From Thalassobellus citreus (GTDB lineage Bacteria > Bacteroidota > Bacteroidia > Flavobacteriales > Flavobacteriaceae), in assembly GCF_044385915.1 (NCBI RefSeq), contig NZ_JBISCC010000126.1:1-64000 (forward strand): a DNA stretch of 64,000 bases, written 5' to 3'. Below, piece by piece: positions 1 to 8,744 of the stretch. The stretch's first letter is position 1, and every line of letters starts with the position of its first letter. The notes under the pieces are model-generated. The model was not told the origin of the DNA and ran no database searches. It worked only from the letters and a program-made list of their open reading frames with translations. The translations under genes and the position numbers were made by a program.

Positions 1-138
1 GGCTTGGGTTTCTGACCTGAAAGGACTCAGAAACCAAGCTTCTTTTTCCGTTGTCTTTTTGGGAAAGTGTCCTAATTTTTCCAGTGCTTTTTCCACTGGA
101 AAATTACGGGCTGTTTCACAATTTATTTTTCTTTTCAT
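1..138 (-). CDS. CHC2 zinc-finger primase-like protein, N-terminal part (cut by window edge)
   Basis: The minus strand reads from an ATG at 138 for 46 codons without a stop and runs off the window. The protein begins MKRKINCETARNF and contains LEKLGHFPKKTTEKEAW followed by FLSPFRSET. This layout, a short helix, then a W-F/Y-L-S-P-F/L-R-x-E segment, is what I know from the start of CHC2 zinc-finger/Toprim primase-like proteins carried by Bacteroidota mobilizable elements. The zinc cysteines would lie outside the window. It follows the SF3-like helicase gene on the same strand after a 355-bp repeat-rich gap, which fits a replication or mobilization module. The fragment is short, so the call rests on one motif and the context. 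Confidence 0.6.
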   Translation of the reverse strand, partial: MKRKINCETARNFPVEKALEKLGHFPKKTTEKEAWFLSPFRSETQA

Positions 139-262
139 AAGCCAATGTGTTTTTGGGTATTTTTTTAATGATTTGATGATTTTACTTGTTAAGTCTTATA
201 AATACTAGTTTTTTTTTAAATCATCATCATTTCAGCATTATTAATTTTTCATAGCATTATCC

Positions 263-490
263 TGTCATCATTATTTTTTTGATGACAAAATGATGACAAA
301 ACGATGACAGCCTTAGCCCTTGTTTTTACTAGCCTTAGCACTATCTCTCATCGTTTCATCAAAAAAAGCACATATTTGGTGACTTGTTTTTCTTTTCATC
401 AGCAGTTTTTCCAAGAAATGATAAATATCCGCCCGTATTGCCTGTAAACAATACACTTCCACATCATCGTTTTGTCATCGTTTCATCGTT
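263..490. repeat. Iteron-like GATGACAAAA repeats in the 355-bp gap 139-493
   Basis: The gap 139-493 holds no gene. It carries GATGACAAAA at 281-290 and again at 292-301, then GATGACAG at 303-310, a strict 11-bp step close to one helical turn. Inverted copies occur at 263-270 (TGTCATCA) and 470-479 (TTTTGTCATC), flanked by further CATCG units at 463-488 and 348-360. Head-to-tail short repeats beside helicase/primase genes resemble replication iterons or a regulator array. This is inference; no initiator protein is visible to match them. Confidence 0.45.
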
Positions 491-493
491 TAG

Positions 494-1690
494 CTAAACT
501 TCACAGAAATGTTCCGTTAGAAAATCCTTATTTATAGAATAGTATCTTCCCTTGGCATCTACCAAACCCATCCCTCCATCCTGCCAGATCATTAATTTCC
601 TATAAGCCATAGAGTTTTCTTGATTCGTAAGCTTCCAGTCCTTTTTAATAATATGCCTTAATTGGGTAAGATCCGTTTTGATACGGGTACAGCTCAATAA
701 CTGAAGAGCATCTAGTGGACATAAACATATTTCTTCTATCTCCAAGGTATCCATAGCACTAAGAAGAATACTAGCAAGTTCTTTCTCTACACGATTTCTA
801 TTGTTCTGCATTAAGTTTTCCAAAGCCTTGGTTTTAATTTGTGAAGGAGAGAACCACATTCGGGTTTTATTTGCACTCATCAATTTTCGATGTTGCAAAT
901 GGTAAAGAAATGCAGCTATCTCTGATTCCAAGTATTCAAGAAATTGTGTTTCCTCTTTTTTTAAGGAAGGTATTCTCAATACCCAAAAACGAGTTTCATT
1001 GTTATCTATCTTAATAAAATTATCCTCGTTGTTACTACAAAGAATAAACTTTCCAAAGAACTCTACTTCTCTTTTGTCTTTGCCCTTGGCTTCAAGTTTA
1101 TTGAAATTGGTTGTACTCAAGTACTTAATTCGTTCAGTCAATTCTTCTTTATTGAAAAGCACCTCGTCTATACAGATCAAAAGCTTATTCGCCCAATCCG
1201 CATTAAATTGGCTACTGAAGCTGTCATTGGTTAAATAAGTTAAATTATTATCAAAAACCATTTTTAACCATTTTAAAAAGGTAGTCTTACCTGTAGACCG
1301 CTCCTTTGATACCAAACATAATATGGGTAGTATTTGGGTAGGCTTTTCAAATAATAACTGTAAATAATCCATCCCAATAATCAACTGCTGACCAAAAATA
1401 TGATCCAATAACTTTAAAGTATAAGGAAAATCGCCTTCTTCAAGTTTATGAGGCAAAGGAGCATAGGTATTATAGAAACCATGGCATTCCCGTTGAAAAT
1501 TAACATGGCTCGGAAGACAGGTGAATCCATCATATTTTTTAATTGTACCAATAAAACTTCTACCATGGTCTTGTCGAATTGTCTCCAATGTCCATGGCAT
1601 AATGATTTCGTTAAAATGCCCAGCAATAGTTGGGACCTGTACTAATTTATAATAACACGTTCCCACTCGGATGTATGTTGCATCTTTCAT
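494..1690 (-). CDS. SF3-like primase/helicase of a mobile element (DUF5906-type)
   Basis: This 398-aa protein has a P-loop, SKERSTGKT at about residues 128-136, and a Walker B strand LLICIDEV with D175/E176. They are followed by a region with CSNNEDN and an RFWVLRIP segment, as in the C-terminal NTPase domain of phage and plasmid superfamily-3 helicases. The family unwinds DNA for replication of phages, plasmids and integrative elements, often with a primase partner. Its start overlaps the stop of the upstream HTH gene by 4 bp, so the two are probably translationally coupled. A CHC2 primase-like gene lies further downstream on the same strand. The N-terminal 110 residues are not recognised. 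It is full-looking, with no internal break. Confidence 0.7.
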   Translation of the reverse strand: MKDATYIRVGTCYYKLVQVPTIAGHFNEIIMPWTLETIRQDHGRSFIGTIKKYDGFTCLPSHVNFQRECHGFYNTYAPLPHKLEEGDFPYTLKLLDHIFGQQLIIGMDYLQLLFEKPTQILPILCLVSKERSTGKTTFLKWLKMVFDNNLTYLTNDSFSSQFNADWANKLLICIDEVLFNKEELTERIKYLSTTNFNKLEAKGKDKREVEFFGKFILCSNNEDNFIKIDNNETRFWVLRIPSLKKEETQFLEYLESEIAAFLYHLQHRKLMSANKTRMWFSPSQIKTKALENLMQNNRNRVEKELASILLSAMDTLEIEEICLCPLDALQLLSCTRIKTDLTQLRHIIKKDWKLTNQENSMAYRKLMIWQDGGMGLVDAKGRYYSINKDFLTEHFCEV

Positions 1691-1986
1691 AATCTTGATT
1701 TTCTATTTTGCAGCATCTGCTTATTGAACTGCAATTCTAAAAATTCATCAGACAGATTGGATTCTCCTAAAAGCCATTCATCAATTTCTGCTTTACTGAA
1801 GAATAGTTGACGGATGTGTTTGTTCTTACCTGTTGGTATGAGTTTTAACTGCGAGAGTTTGTATATTTTGCTCTTGGATAGTCCTGTGTATTTGACAAGG
1901 TCATCGATATTAAATACTTTTTTGGTATGTGAAAGCAGTCCTTTAATATCCTGCAACAATTCCACAACATTTTCTTGCTCATTCAT
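1687..1986 (-). CDS. AlpA/excisionase-like helix-turn-helix protein
   Basis: A 99-aa protein with a single MerR/AlpA-type winged-helix region at residues 24-72: FNIDDLVKYTGLSKSKIYKL, then a wing with IPTGKNKHIRQLFFSKAEIDEW. This is the HTH_17 fold seen in excisionases and small element-encoded regulators, where the SKSKIYKL helix reads DNA and the K-x-x-I-D-E-W end closes the wing. It is the first gene of the minus-strand pair with the SF3-like helicase (ATGA overlap at 1687-1690). This order is typical of Bacteroidota mobilizable elements. Whether it acts in excision or in transcription control cannot be told from sequence, and no integrase is visible in the window. Confidence 0.7.
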   Translation of the reverse strand: MNEQENVVELLQDIKGLLSHTKKVFNIDDLVKYTGLSKSKIYKLSQLKLIPTGKNKHIRQLFFSKAEIDEWLLGESNLSDEFLELQFNKQMLQNRKSRL

Positions 1987-2008
1987 AATCTTTATGTTTA
2001 AGAATTAA

Positions 2009-2565
2009 TAATGAGTAAAAGGCCTTTCACTTTGATTGTACAGAACAAACATATGACGTTAAATGCAGTAAAAGCAATAGAGAAATAACGATTGCTTTAG
2101 TGATTCCCTAAGTTTTCTCTATAAAAATTCCTATAGAAATATTAATCACCATTTTACCCAATAGTCAATACACTTATGTAGGAGCCTGTTTGAGTCAAAA
2201 ACGGAAGGATCTGATTACTTGCTGCACATCCCTTGAATTTTTATGGAGGCGTACCCAAGACTATAGTATCAGACAATTAAAGTAGGCAGTAAATATGAAC
2301 CGTCGATGAATAGAAGTTTTAATGATTTTCCTCAGCATTACAACTATTTTATCAAACCTGCAAAAAGCTACCCTCCCCAAGATAAAGTCTCAAAGAAAAA
2401 CCCTTCCCTCTCATGAATTACTATCGAATCAAATTAATTTGATTATCAGATAGTTATGGTTTTTTAATATCTTAATAAACATCGAGCCATTAAGTTTTTG
2501 CCTGTACTTTTCGAATTTTCGAAAGTCCTTGTAAAAAATATATTGAGCTTACTTTTGAGAGATTT
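2009..2565. other. Non-coding 557-bp stretch with an 18-bp palindrome at 2427-2444
   Basis: No convincing gene is present. It should contain the promoter of the HTH/helicase pair near 2010. The main structure is a perfect palindrome AATCAAATTAATTTGATT at 2427-2444, bracketed by CTATC (2421-2425) and GATAG (2449-2453). The palindrome could be an operator or a recombination/IS-end remnant. It lies 120 bp before the transposase remnant and may mark the border between the mobile element and the toxin-like locus. Confidence 0.35.
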
Positions 2566-2916
2566 TTGCGTTTATTTGCTTATATAAAAAAGTATAATTC
2601 CTGTCATTCTGTTATTAAAATTTGTATTTCTTTAGGTATTGAAAATCATTTATTACCGAATGAATTTATAGCTTCGATCAACCCTTCTACGGATCATTAT
2701 TGGAAACAGGATAATCCTGATAAATACATGGGTGCTGAATTTGCTTCAACTATTAATCACAATCTAGACGATTTACAATACTTTCAAGATAGACCCATAC
2801 TATCCAATACTATTATTCAAGAAGTTGATTTCTTTGTTCATGATTATAATAATGTACGACCACATTACGAATATCTTATCTATACACCTAATGAGATTTA
2901 CAAAAACCCAAATTAA
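2566..2916 (+). pseudogene. Transposase remnant with internal deletion
   Basis: A 116-aa reading frame (TTG at 2566; the frame is open further upstream) ends in VHDYNNVRPHYEYLIYTPNE. That matches the C-terminal signature of DDE integrase-core transposases (YN-x-x-RPH-x-x-L-x-x-TP-x-E). The preceding 90 residues (KICISLGIEN, HYWKQDNPDKYMG) look like an N-terminal part. The catalytic DDE core between the two is missing, so the element appears to have lost its middle. It is the only plus-strand coding trace in this stretch and sits between a mobile-element edge and the YD-repeat locus. I could not recognise terminal repeats or assign an IS family. Confidence 0.5.
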
Positions 2917-2960
2917 AAAAACATAAAGCCTAAACTTAAAAATGCTTTTCTAAACAGAAT

Positions 2961-3012
2961 AATTGATGTATTTAGTATTCTTTTTCCACTTTTACGCATG
3001 AAAGGGAGCCGC
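2961..3012. repeat. Degenerate second copy of the immunity-gene/tip junction sequence
   Basis: This segment resembles 3920-3972 closely: both contain AATTGATGTATTTA, CTTTTTCCACTTTTA and GGGAGCCGC in the same order and spacing (52 versus 53 bp). The 3920-3972 copy is the end of the lipoprotein gene plus the start of the orphan NlpC/P60-like tip. The copy here has no intact reading frame around it. It is therefore most simply a leftover from duplication or displacement of a toxin-tip cassette. Confidence 0.55.
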
Positions 3013-3159
3013 AATGCGTTAATTAAATCTATCGCATAAAAAAACTACATTCTACCTCTAAAATGTGGATTCTCTTTTTATTTCTTACTCTTGCTGCCAC
3101 TAATTGTAAATTAGCGGTAGCCATTACTTTGATAAACTAGCACCATCAGGGGTATTTAG

Positions 3160-3702
3160 TTAATCATTGTTACTTTGCATCGACAGCATCTCAGAACCAT
3201 TCGGAAGGTATAGCTTATTAATTTTAAAATCTTCTTCTTTTCTTATTATCTCCATTTGAAGAAGCTCATAATCTACTTCATTATATGTTTGATAAATAAT
3301 ATATCTATTCTCTAATTTCGTATCACTATTTTTTATCTTTAAGTTATTGATAAAGTTTTCAGGGTAATCTTGCCCATTAATGAACGGGTTATAATCTAAA
3401 TATTCGTAAGAATTATATATTTCTAAAAATTTTACTGAAAAATATTTATCCAAAATAGCCTCAATTTTTCCAGGAGTAGCCTTCACTTTATCTAATTCAA
3501 AAATATAATTCTGGTAGAAAGATGTGATAAATGATATTTCTGGTGGAAGTTTCACTTCCTTTTCTTTAATTGTGCTTATTTCTAAGCTATGCTTTTTGGA
3601 ACTTTCTAAATTATTATCTTTTATTTTTTTAGTTTTTTCGTTTGAATCATTTTTACAAGAAAAGCTAAAAACTTATAGAATTAAAAATATCCATTTGTAC
3701 AT
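3160..3702 (-). pseudogene. Lipoprotein (candidate immunity protein) broken by a stop codon in its signal peptide
   Basis: The intact reading frame starts at 3555 (131 aa), but the same frame extends upstream to an ATG at 3702. Reading from there gives MYKWIFLIL, a TAA stop at 3673-3675, then VFSFSCKNDSNEKTKK and the rest. Without the stop this is a normal lipoprotein signal peptide with lipobox FSFSC, about 180 aa in total. A single nonsense change in codon 10 therefore disables export of an otherwise intact protein. The mature part is charged and of unrecognised fold. It lies directly downstream of an orphan peptidoglycan-hydrolase-like tip, where toxin loci keep immunity genes. An internal start at 3555 would give a cytoplasmic, non-lipidated form. 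Confidence 0.6.
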
Positions 3703-3721
3703 AATTTTTTAAATTTTAAAA

Positions 3722-3949
3722 TTATCGAAATATGTTATATGATGGTTCATTTTTACTATAGCCAGATCCTGGCCAAAAATCAGATTGTTTAAAATCAGAC
3801 ACCCATTGAGTCCCATTGTAAATTTGAATATGTCCATGCACACTTCCTCCTGCATACGATTGTATTACAACTATATCACCAGCCATCGGCACATAATTCT
3901 CAGGGTTGTCTAAATTTTGAATTGATGTATTTAATATAACTTTTTCCAC
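3722..3949 (-). pseudogene. Orphan C-terminal tip fragment, NlpC/P60- or CHAP-like
   Basis: A 75-residue open segment preceded immediately by an in-frame TGA; the first possible start is GTG at 3949. It reads MAGDIVVIQSYAGG, then HGHIQIYNGTQWVSDFKQ, then PGSGY. GDIVV followed by GHI-x-IY-x-G-x-W-VSDFKQ is the second half of cysteine peptidoglycan amidases of the NlpC/P60-CHAP group and carries the catalytic His (HGHI). The catalytic-Cys half is absent. In polymorphic toxin loci, displaced tips lacking the core lie downstream of the active toxin/immunity pair, and that is its position here. A neighbouring lipoprotein pseudogene would be its cognate immunity gene. Confidence 0.55.
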
Positions 3950-3951
3950 TT

Positions 3952-4416
3952 TTAATCATAAGAGGGAGCCGCTCGGAGATAATATACATTAATTCCATTT
4001 TTGTTAATTATTATAGTATCTCCTCTAATTGATTTAATATTAAGTATTAGCGAATCTTCATTACTATTTTCAAAATATTCTTTACGATAGAACTTTCTTT
4101 CAAAGAAAATCAGTTTATTTTCTTCGTTATTTATATAATACTTTCCCTTCTCAGCTATAGTATCTGTTGCAGAAGACATACCACAATCATTATATCCAAA
4201 GTAGAGACCTTGTCTTGTGAATTCAACATAATCTGGGCAGTCTACCATAGAAAATTTGGAATAAAGCCCCTTATAACCATAAACCCCGTCTAAAAAAGAG
4301 TATAAGGAATCTTGAATTTTTTCCTTATTAACCTTTTCAGAGGATATTGATATTTTTTTTTCTTCATTTTTACAAGAAATAATCAAAAAAATCATTATTA
4401 ATAAAAATTGTTTCAT
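3952..4416 (-). CDS. Lipoprotein, candidate immunity protein for the M23-tipped RHS protein
   Basis: A 154-aa protein with a lipoprotein signal, MKQFLLIMIFLIISC (Cys15), followed by KNEEKK. The mature part has a YGYKGLYSKF segment and two short acidic/hydrophobic repeats and is of unknown fold. Its ATG overlaps the stop codon of the RHS gene as TAATG, so the two should be translated in a coupled way. A lipoprotein anchored on the periplasmic side is where an inhibitor of a peptidoglycan endopeptidase would be needed. The immunity role is inferred from position, coupling and localisation, not from a recognised family. Confidence 0.6.
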   Translation of the reverse strand: MKQFLLIMIFLIISCKNEEKKISISSEKVNKEKIQDSLYSFLDGVYGYKGLYSKFSMVDCPDYVEFTRQGLYFGYNDCGMSSATDTIAEKGKYYINNEENKLIFFERKFYRKEYFENSNEDSLILNIKSIRGDTIIINKNGINVYYLRAAPSYD

Positions 4417-7400
4417 TAATCAAAATTAAAAAAGTTAGTTGGATTAATAAATTCAGCACCACTATGAATTTGTACATGTACGTGAGGAGTAATAGTAGCA
4501 GGATAACCCAAACCTGATAAATCTGCAGCTGTACCTAATACTGTTTCCCCTCTTGTTATATTATAATTAACCCAAGGTCTTATATTGTTTAATCTATTAA
4601 CATAAAGAATGTCTATTCTTTCGATTCCTAAAGTAGTATCTGAAGGAAAAATTTGTAACATCGGAATACCACTAGTCCTACCTACAAAATTTCTTACTAC
4701 ACCATCAATAGGAGCAGTAATATCTTGACCTACAATAGTAGTTATATCAATACCTGCATGAAGTCTAGAACCTCCGTCTCTGCTTGCATGAAATTCACCC
4801 GAGCCATGTCCATCTTGAGTTCTAATTACTCCATTTTCTGTTGGATTAGCAAGAGTTGAAGAAGAACCTATAACCACTTCGGGCAATCCAGCATCAAATG
4901 CTTTACTCACTTCATTTGTTTTAAAATTAAAAATGTGTCCTCCTTCCATTAGATAAAACTCACCTGGTTTGTAATAAGACTTACCAACATAAGTTTCTCC
5001 TTTACCTAAGAAATCTTTTGCATTTTCAGCAGTTAAATTAGAATCATATACATAATTTCCATTTTTATCTTTTTTCCAATCATCTGCCTTTCCTCCATCT
5101 GGGTCAATTTGACTAATTGGATTATTACCCATCCCTAAGTAAGGCGAGTGATACTGCCTATAAGGGTCAGTAGTGAGCCATCTCCCAATCCTCGCATCCC
5201 ACAATCTCAACTGAAACGCTTCTTTCCCTGTCTCAGTATCTTTTTCTTGTCCTTGGTATTTGTAACGGTATTGGTTTGGTCCCATATCACGATTCGGCAT
5301 TGGCATCCCAAAAGGATAGTAATCGGTATAGCTTAACATTAGCATATTGTTATTACTGTCTTTACCAATTACAGCCCTTACATTACCCAAATGGTCGGTA
5401 AGTTGATATAAACTGCTATCATCTACTCGCTTATATACACCTATACGACTTGCTCCATAAATAGGTTGCTCTTGTATAGCATTACCATTATAAATAGCCA
5501 TAACACTACCTGCTGCATCGCGTACATAGTATTCCGTTTTTGTCAATGAACCTCCCTCTTTATAAACCTGTTTTTTTACTCTATGTCCTCTATCATTATA
5601 AAAGAACTTAACCAAAGGTACATTTTTTTTAGATACCTCGGTAACTAAACCTCTAGCGTTATATATATATCTAATAATATTGGTTGGGTCTTCAACTGTA
5701 GCATTTTCATGGTCTTCTATTAATTGCCCAATACTATTGTATTTATAATTATTCCCGTTTTGATCGCCAATATCATCTGCGCCTGCTACCTTGCCTGCTG
5801 CATCGTTTACTCGCTTTAATTGATTGGGTTTAAAATCATTATCTGCATCAATTGGATCATCATAATACTCATAACTTAAATCGTCCATAGCATTACTACC
5901 ATTTTCTGTATTTTTGTTACGCTTAAGGCTTTTTATATTACCATTTGAGTCGTAGGTAATACCTTTAACACTATAATCGCCATTATTTTTTTGACTAAAA
6001 CCAGCTAGAGTATATATTTTTGCGGTAGAGTTACTACCAGATTGAGCATGAAAACCAGGTTGTAAAGTAATGCTATTGGTTGCTTCTAAATTAAGCGTAT
6101 TTCCATTAGTTATTACTGATGTAGTGTTTACATTGGCTTGCAAATTGGTGTTGGTAGTATTTCCTGTTATAGTATGTTCTCCATAAGTAGCACTTTCCAA
6201 CCAGTTGTTTTTATTGTATTGATATGTATAGGTGTTTTCTTTAGCGTTTGGTAATGCATTGCTATAAGTATTCCAACGTGTGGCTTTTATATTGCCATTA
6301 AATTGATCGGTACCAAAAGTAGTACTTGTTATGTTACTTCTTTGGGTACGCGCATAATCGTTTTGGTTGTAATCTATAAGCATTCCAAAAGCGTCATTAT
6401 TATCATGCCCAGGATCTTTAGTAGGGCTTAAACTAGGATGGTTAATAGCTTTTAATTGTCCGCTTAAGTTATATACATAGTCTGTTCCTTGTATGCCTCC
6501 TAATAATTCTTTACGTTTTAAAGCTCCAGTTTCATAATATTTATAACTTTCTTGTTCGGTAAAATTTACATTATCTGTAGATGTCTCTACACTTGTTAAT
6601 TGATTTGCTTTGTTATAATTATATTTATGTACAAACATATCTGAGCTATTATGCTTTTGATATATAACTTTTGAGACTGATCCTGTAACATAGTCGTACT
6701 CATAATCTATAGTTTTATAACCTAATCCCGATATTTCTTGTACCAACCATTTTACACGCCCATACACATCATAACTATACCATGTAGTGTTGTCGCCGTT
6801 ATCTGTCATGGCAACATTACCAGCTAAAAATGTTGGATTAGTATAGTCGCTATGTACATAATTTACTAAAGAACCTGTAGCTTCATCGTAACGTGTTGTA
6901 TTCTGTTCTTGAGGATTATCTGGATAATTATCTGTAGGCCCTGTTGTATCAACTACATTTTTTAAAGCAGATTTAAAAGGATTTGTAATAGTAGTACTAT
7001 AAGGTTCTATATAATCTCCATAAATATCGTCTATATAAACACCACTAGCTATTGGTCTTCCTAAGTCATCATAATTTGTGTATGAGAATTCTTGGTTTTC
7101 CCACTGTTTCGTATTAATGGAGAATCGAATTTGTCCGTCTTTTCTATATAAAAACCATGCTTTACCTTCATCGGGGCTTGAGGCATTTTGTAATTGCCCT
7201 AGCGTATTATAAGCAAATGTGCTTGTTAAAGCGTGATTACGAGTTGGCGTGGTTAAATTTAGAGTAGCATCAAAACCTTCTGGTTGTACACTTTGTGTAA
7301 GCCTACCTGTTTTATCATAAAAATTAAGACTATAATCGTAATAATTAACGTTATATCTAACAGCTACATTTGTAGCAGGTTGTACTAAGTCTATAGTTCC

Positions 7401-8744
7401 ATTGTTAATTTTAGTATATGGAAGTTTATTATCGGCAGAACTGGTAACCTGTTCTATTCTGTATATACCAGCTTTTAAATAATAGAAACTTGCCGTAATT
7501 GGGGTGTCTCCATTAAGTTTGGTTTCGGTTACAAGGTCGAAAATATTGAATGTTGTGCCACTAGGTGCTACAAAATTTATATTACCATTACATCCTACAG
7601 GAATATGTATATCTACAAAACCTTGTGCTCCTATGGGAGACAGTACACTATACTTTTTTCGATTAGGGTTATCCTCATTACCACTGCGTGCTGCTGCCAA
7701 TGTATTACCATCACTATCTGCAAATACCACGGATTCTATACCGTTAACATCACGCATTATTGTTTTTGTTGCTTTTATAAAATCTGCCTTAATATAAATA
7801 TCTGTACAAGTATTATATGGCCCACATGATACAAATCCTAAAAAAGTAAAGATATTTGGGTTTGTTACTTGGGTTTTATTTATTATCTTATAATAACCAA
7901 GACCGCTACCCATAACATTTATCTTGTAAATTTTATTTATTTGATACTCGATATTTTGCTGAATATCTAATTTAACTTTTATTAAAGCAGAAGCTGTATT
8001 TAATGAACAATCATCGATGTTAACAGGTGCAAGATCATACATGTAATAATAATGAGGAGCTATAGAGGGAGGTGAAACACAAACGTCTTCTGTTACTTTT
8101 TGAGATGGAAAATGACTACTTCCAAAAGCATAATGAAGCTCTTGTGCTACTGGCATATTAAACGAATACCCTTGTACCCATTTATCGGTTCCGTTTACTT
8201 TTACTTTATTGCCACCTATAGTTTTTAATACTGTTCCTGGATTTAATTTGCTATATATGGAACGAGAAAAAGGATAAGATGTTACATCTTGATATTTTTC
8301 ATGTGAGTTATAGTTACTATAATACCAACCTAATGTATTAGATTGATTTGTTCCTCCTACAGTACTGGGGCTTTCTAGGCTAGAATCAAAGTTTGCCGTT
8401 GTATATGGATTATTAGAACTATTTCTAAAAAAGTCTAGCTTATAACCAAAAGTTTTACCTATTGGCGCACTTAGTGTTTGTAATGCGGGTCTCCCTTGAT
8501 AATCGTACATGGTTTGTGATGTCCAAATAGAATCTGACAACACATCCCAAGATTGGCTTTGAGTTGCTTTACCTAAAGTGTTAAAATATCCCACACTTTT
8601 TGAAACCGTATTTCCATTTAAATTGTAATTAACACTACTTATCCAGTTTATAGTATCTGATGGATTTGGTGCGTTTTCTTGTGACCAAATTAGAGTTGTG
8701 CTCAAAAGAAACACCAATAATGTTTTTATAATTATATTTTTCAT
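4416..8744 (-). CDS. RHS/YD-repeat protein with C-terminal M23 peptidase tip
   Basis: The start is taken at 8744 (MKNIIIKTLLVFLLSTTL, a signal peptide), 11 nt after the previous stop, giving 1442 aa; an upstream ATG at 8774 lies inside the previous gene. The N-terminal half resembles DUF6443-type Bacteroidota proteins (WISSVNYNLNG, GYFNTLGKATQSQSWD). It is followed by many YD repeats (YDDLGRP, YDVYGRVKW, YNSIGQLIEDHEN) and an RHS core ending in LRLWDARIGRWLTTDPY and NPISQIDPDGG (about residue 1218). The roughly 224-residue tip carries HAGID (H1329, D1333) and HVH (H1421, H1423), the zinc ligands of M23 (LytM) peptidoglycan endopeptidases. RHS shells encapsulate and deliver variable toxins, so this is a predicted wall-degrading effector. 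It is coupled (TAATG) to a lipoprotein gene. Confidence 0.75.
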   Translation of the reverse strand: MKNIIIKTLLVFLLSTTLIWSQENAPNPSDTINWISSVNYNLNGNTVSKSVGYFNTLGKATQSQSWDVLSDSIWTSQTMYDYQGRPALQTLSAPIGKTFGYKLDFFRNSSNNPYTTANFDSSLESPSTVGGTNQSNTLGWYYSNYNSHEKYQDVTSYPFSRSIYSKLNPGTVLKTIGGNKVKVNGTDKWVQGYSFNMPVAQELHYAFGSSHFPSQKVTEDVCVSPPSIAPHYYYMYDLAPVNIDDCSLNTASALIKVKLDIQQNIEYQINKIYKINVMGSGLGYYKIINKTQVTNPNIFTFLGFVSCGPYNTCTDIYIKADFIKATKTIMRDVNGIESVVFADSDGNTLAAARSGNEDNPNRKKYSVLSPIGAQGFVDIHIPVGCNGNINFVAPSGTTFNIFDLVTETKLNGDTPITASFYYLKAGIYRIEQVTSSADNKLPYTKINNGTIDLVQPATNVAVRYNVNYYDYSLNFYDKTGRLTQSVQPEGFDATLNLTTPTRNHALTSTFAYNTLGQLQNASSPDEGKAWFLYRKDGQIRFSINTKQWENQEFSYTNYDDLGRPIASGVYIDDIYGDYIEPYSTTITNPFKSALKNVVDTTGPTDNYPDNPQEQNTTRYDEATGSLVNYVHSDYTNPTFLAGNVAMTDNGDNTTWYSYDVYGRVKWLVQEISGLGYKTIDYEYDYVTGSVSKVIYQKHNSSDMFVHKYNYNKANQLTSVETSTDNVNFTEQESYKYYETGALKRKELLGGIQGTDYVYNLSGQLKAINHPSLSPTKDPGHDNNDAFGMLIDYNQNDYARTQRSNITSTTFGTDQFNGNIKATRWNTYSNALPNAKENTYTYQYNKNNWLESATYGEHTITGNTTNTNLQANVNTTSVITNGNTLNLEATNSITLQPGFHAQSGSNSTAKIYTLAGFSQKNNGDYSVKGITYDSNGNIKSLKRNKNTENGSNAMDDLSYEYYDDPIDADNDFKPNQLKRVNDAAGKVAGADDIGDQNGNNYKYNSIGQLIEDHENATVEDPTNIIRYIYNARGLVTEVSKKNVPLVKFFYNDRGHRVKKQVYKEGGSLTKTEYYVRDAAGSVMAIYNGNAIQEQPIYGASRIGVYKRVDDSSLYQLTDHLGNVRAVIGKDSNNNMLMLSYTDYYPFGMPMPNRDMGPNQYRYKYQGQEKDTETGKEAFQLRLWDARIGRWLTTDPYRQYHSPYLGMGNNPISQIDPDGGKADDWKKDKNGNYVYDSNLTAENAKDFLGKGETYVGKSYYKPGEFYLMEGGHIFNFKTNEVSKAFDAGLPEVVIGSSSTLANPTENGVIRTQDGHGSGEFHASRDGGSRLHAGIDITTIVGQDITAPIDGVVRNFVGRTSGIPMLQIFPSDTTLGIERIDILYVNRLNNIRPWVNYNITRGETVLGTAADLSGLGYPATITPHVHVQIHSGAEFINPTNFFNFD

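Noticed and set aside
1..50. Hairpin followed by a T-rich stretch (GCTTGG-TTTCTGA pairing with TCAGAAACCAAGC), looks like a terminator
   Set aside because: It lies inside the coding frame of the CHC2 primase-like protein (WFLSPFRSET), so the pairing is probably incidental.
2427..2444. 18-bp palindrome read as a rho-independent terminator
   Set aside because: It has no loop or T tail and no gene ends near it; kept only as a possible operator or recombination scar.
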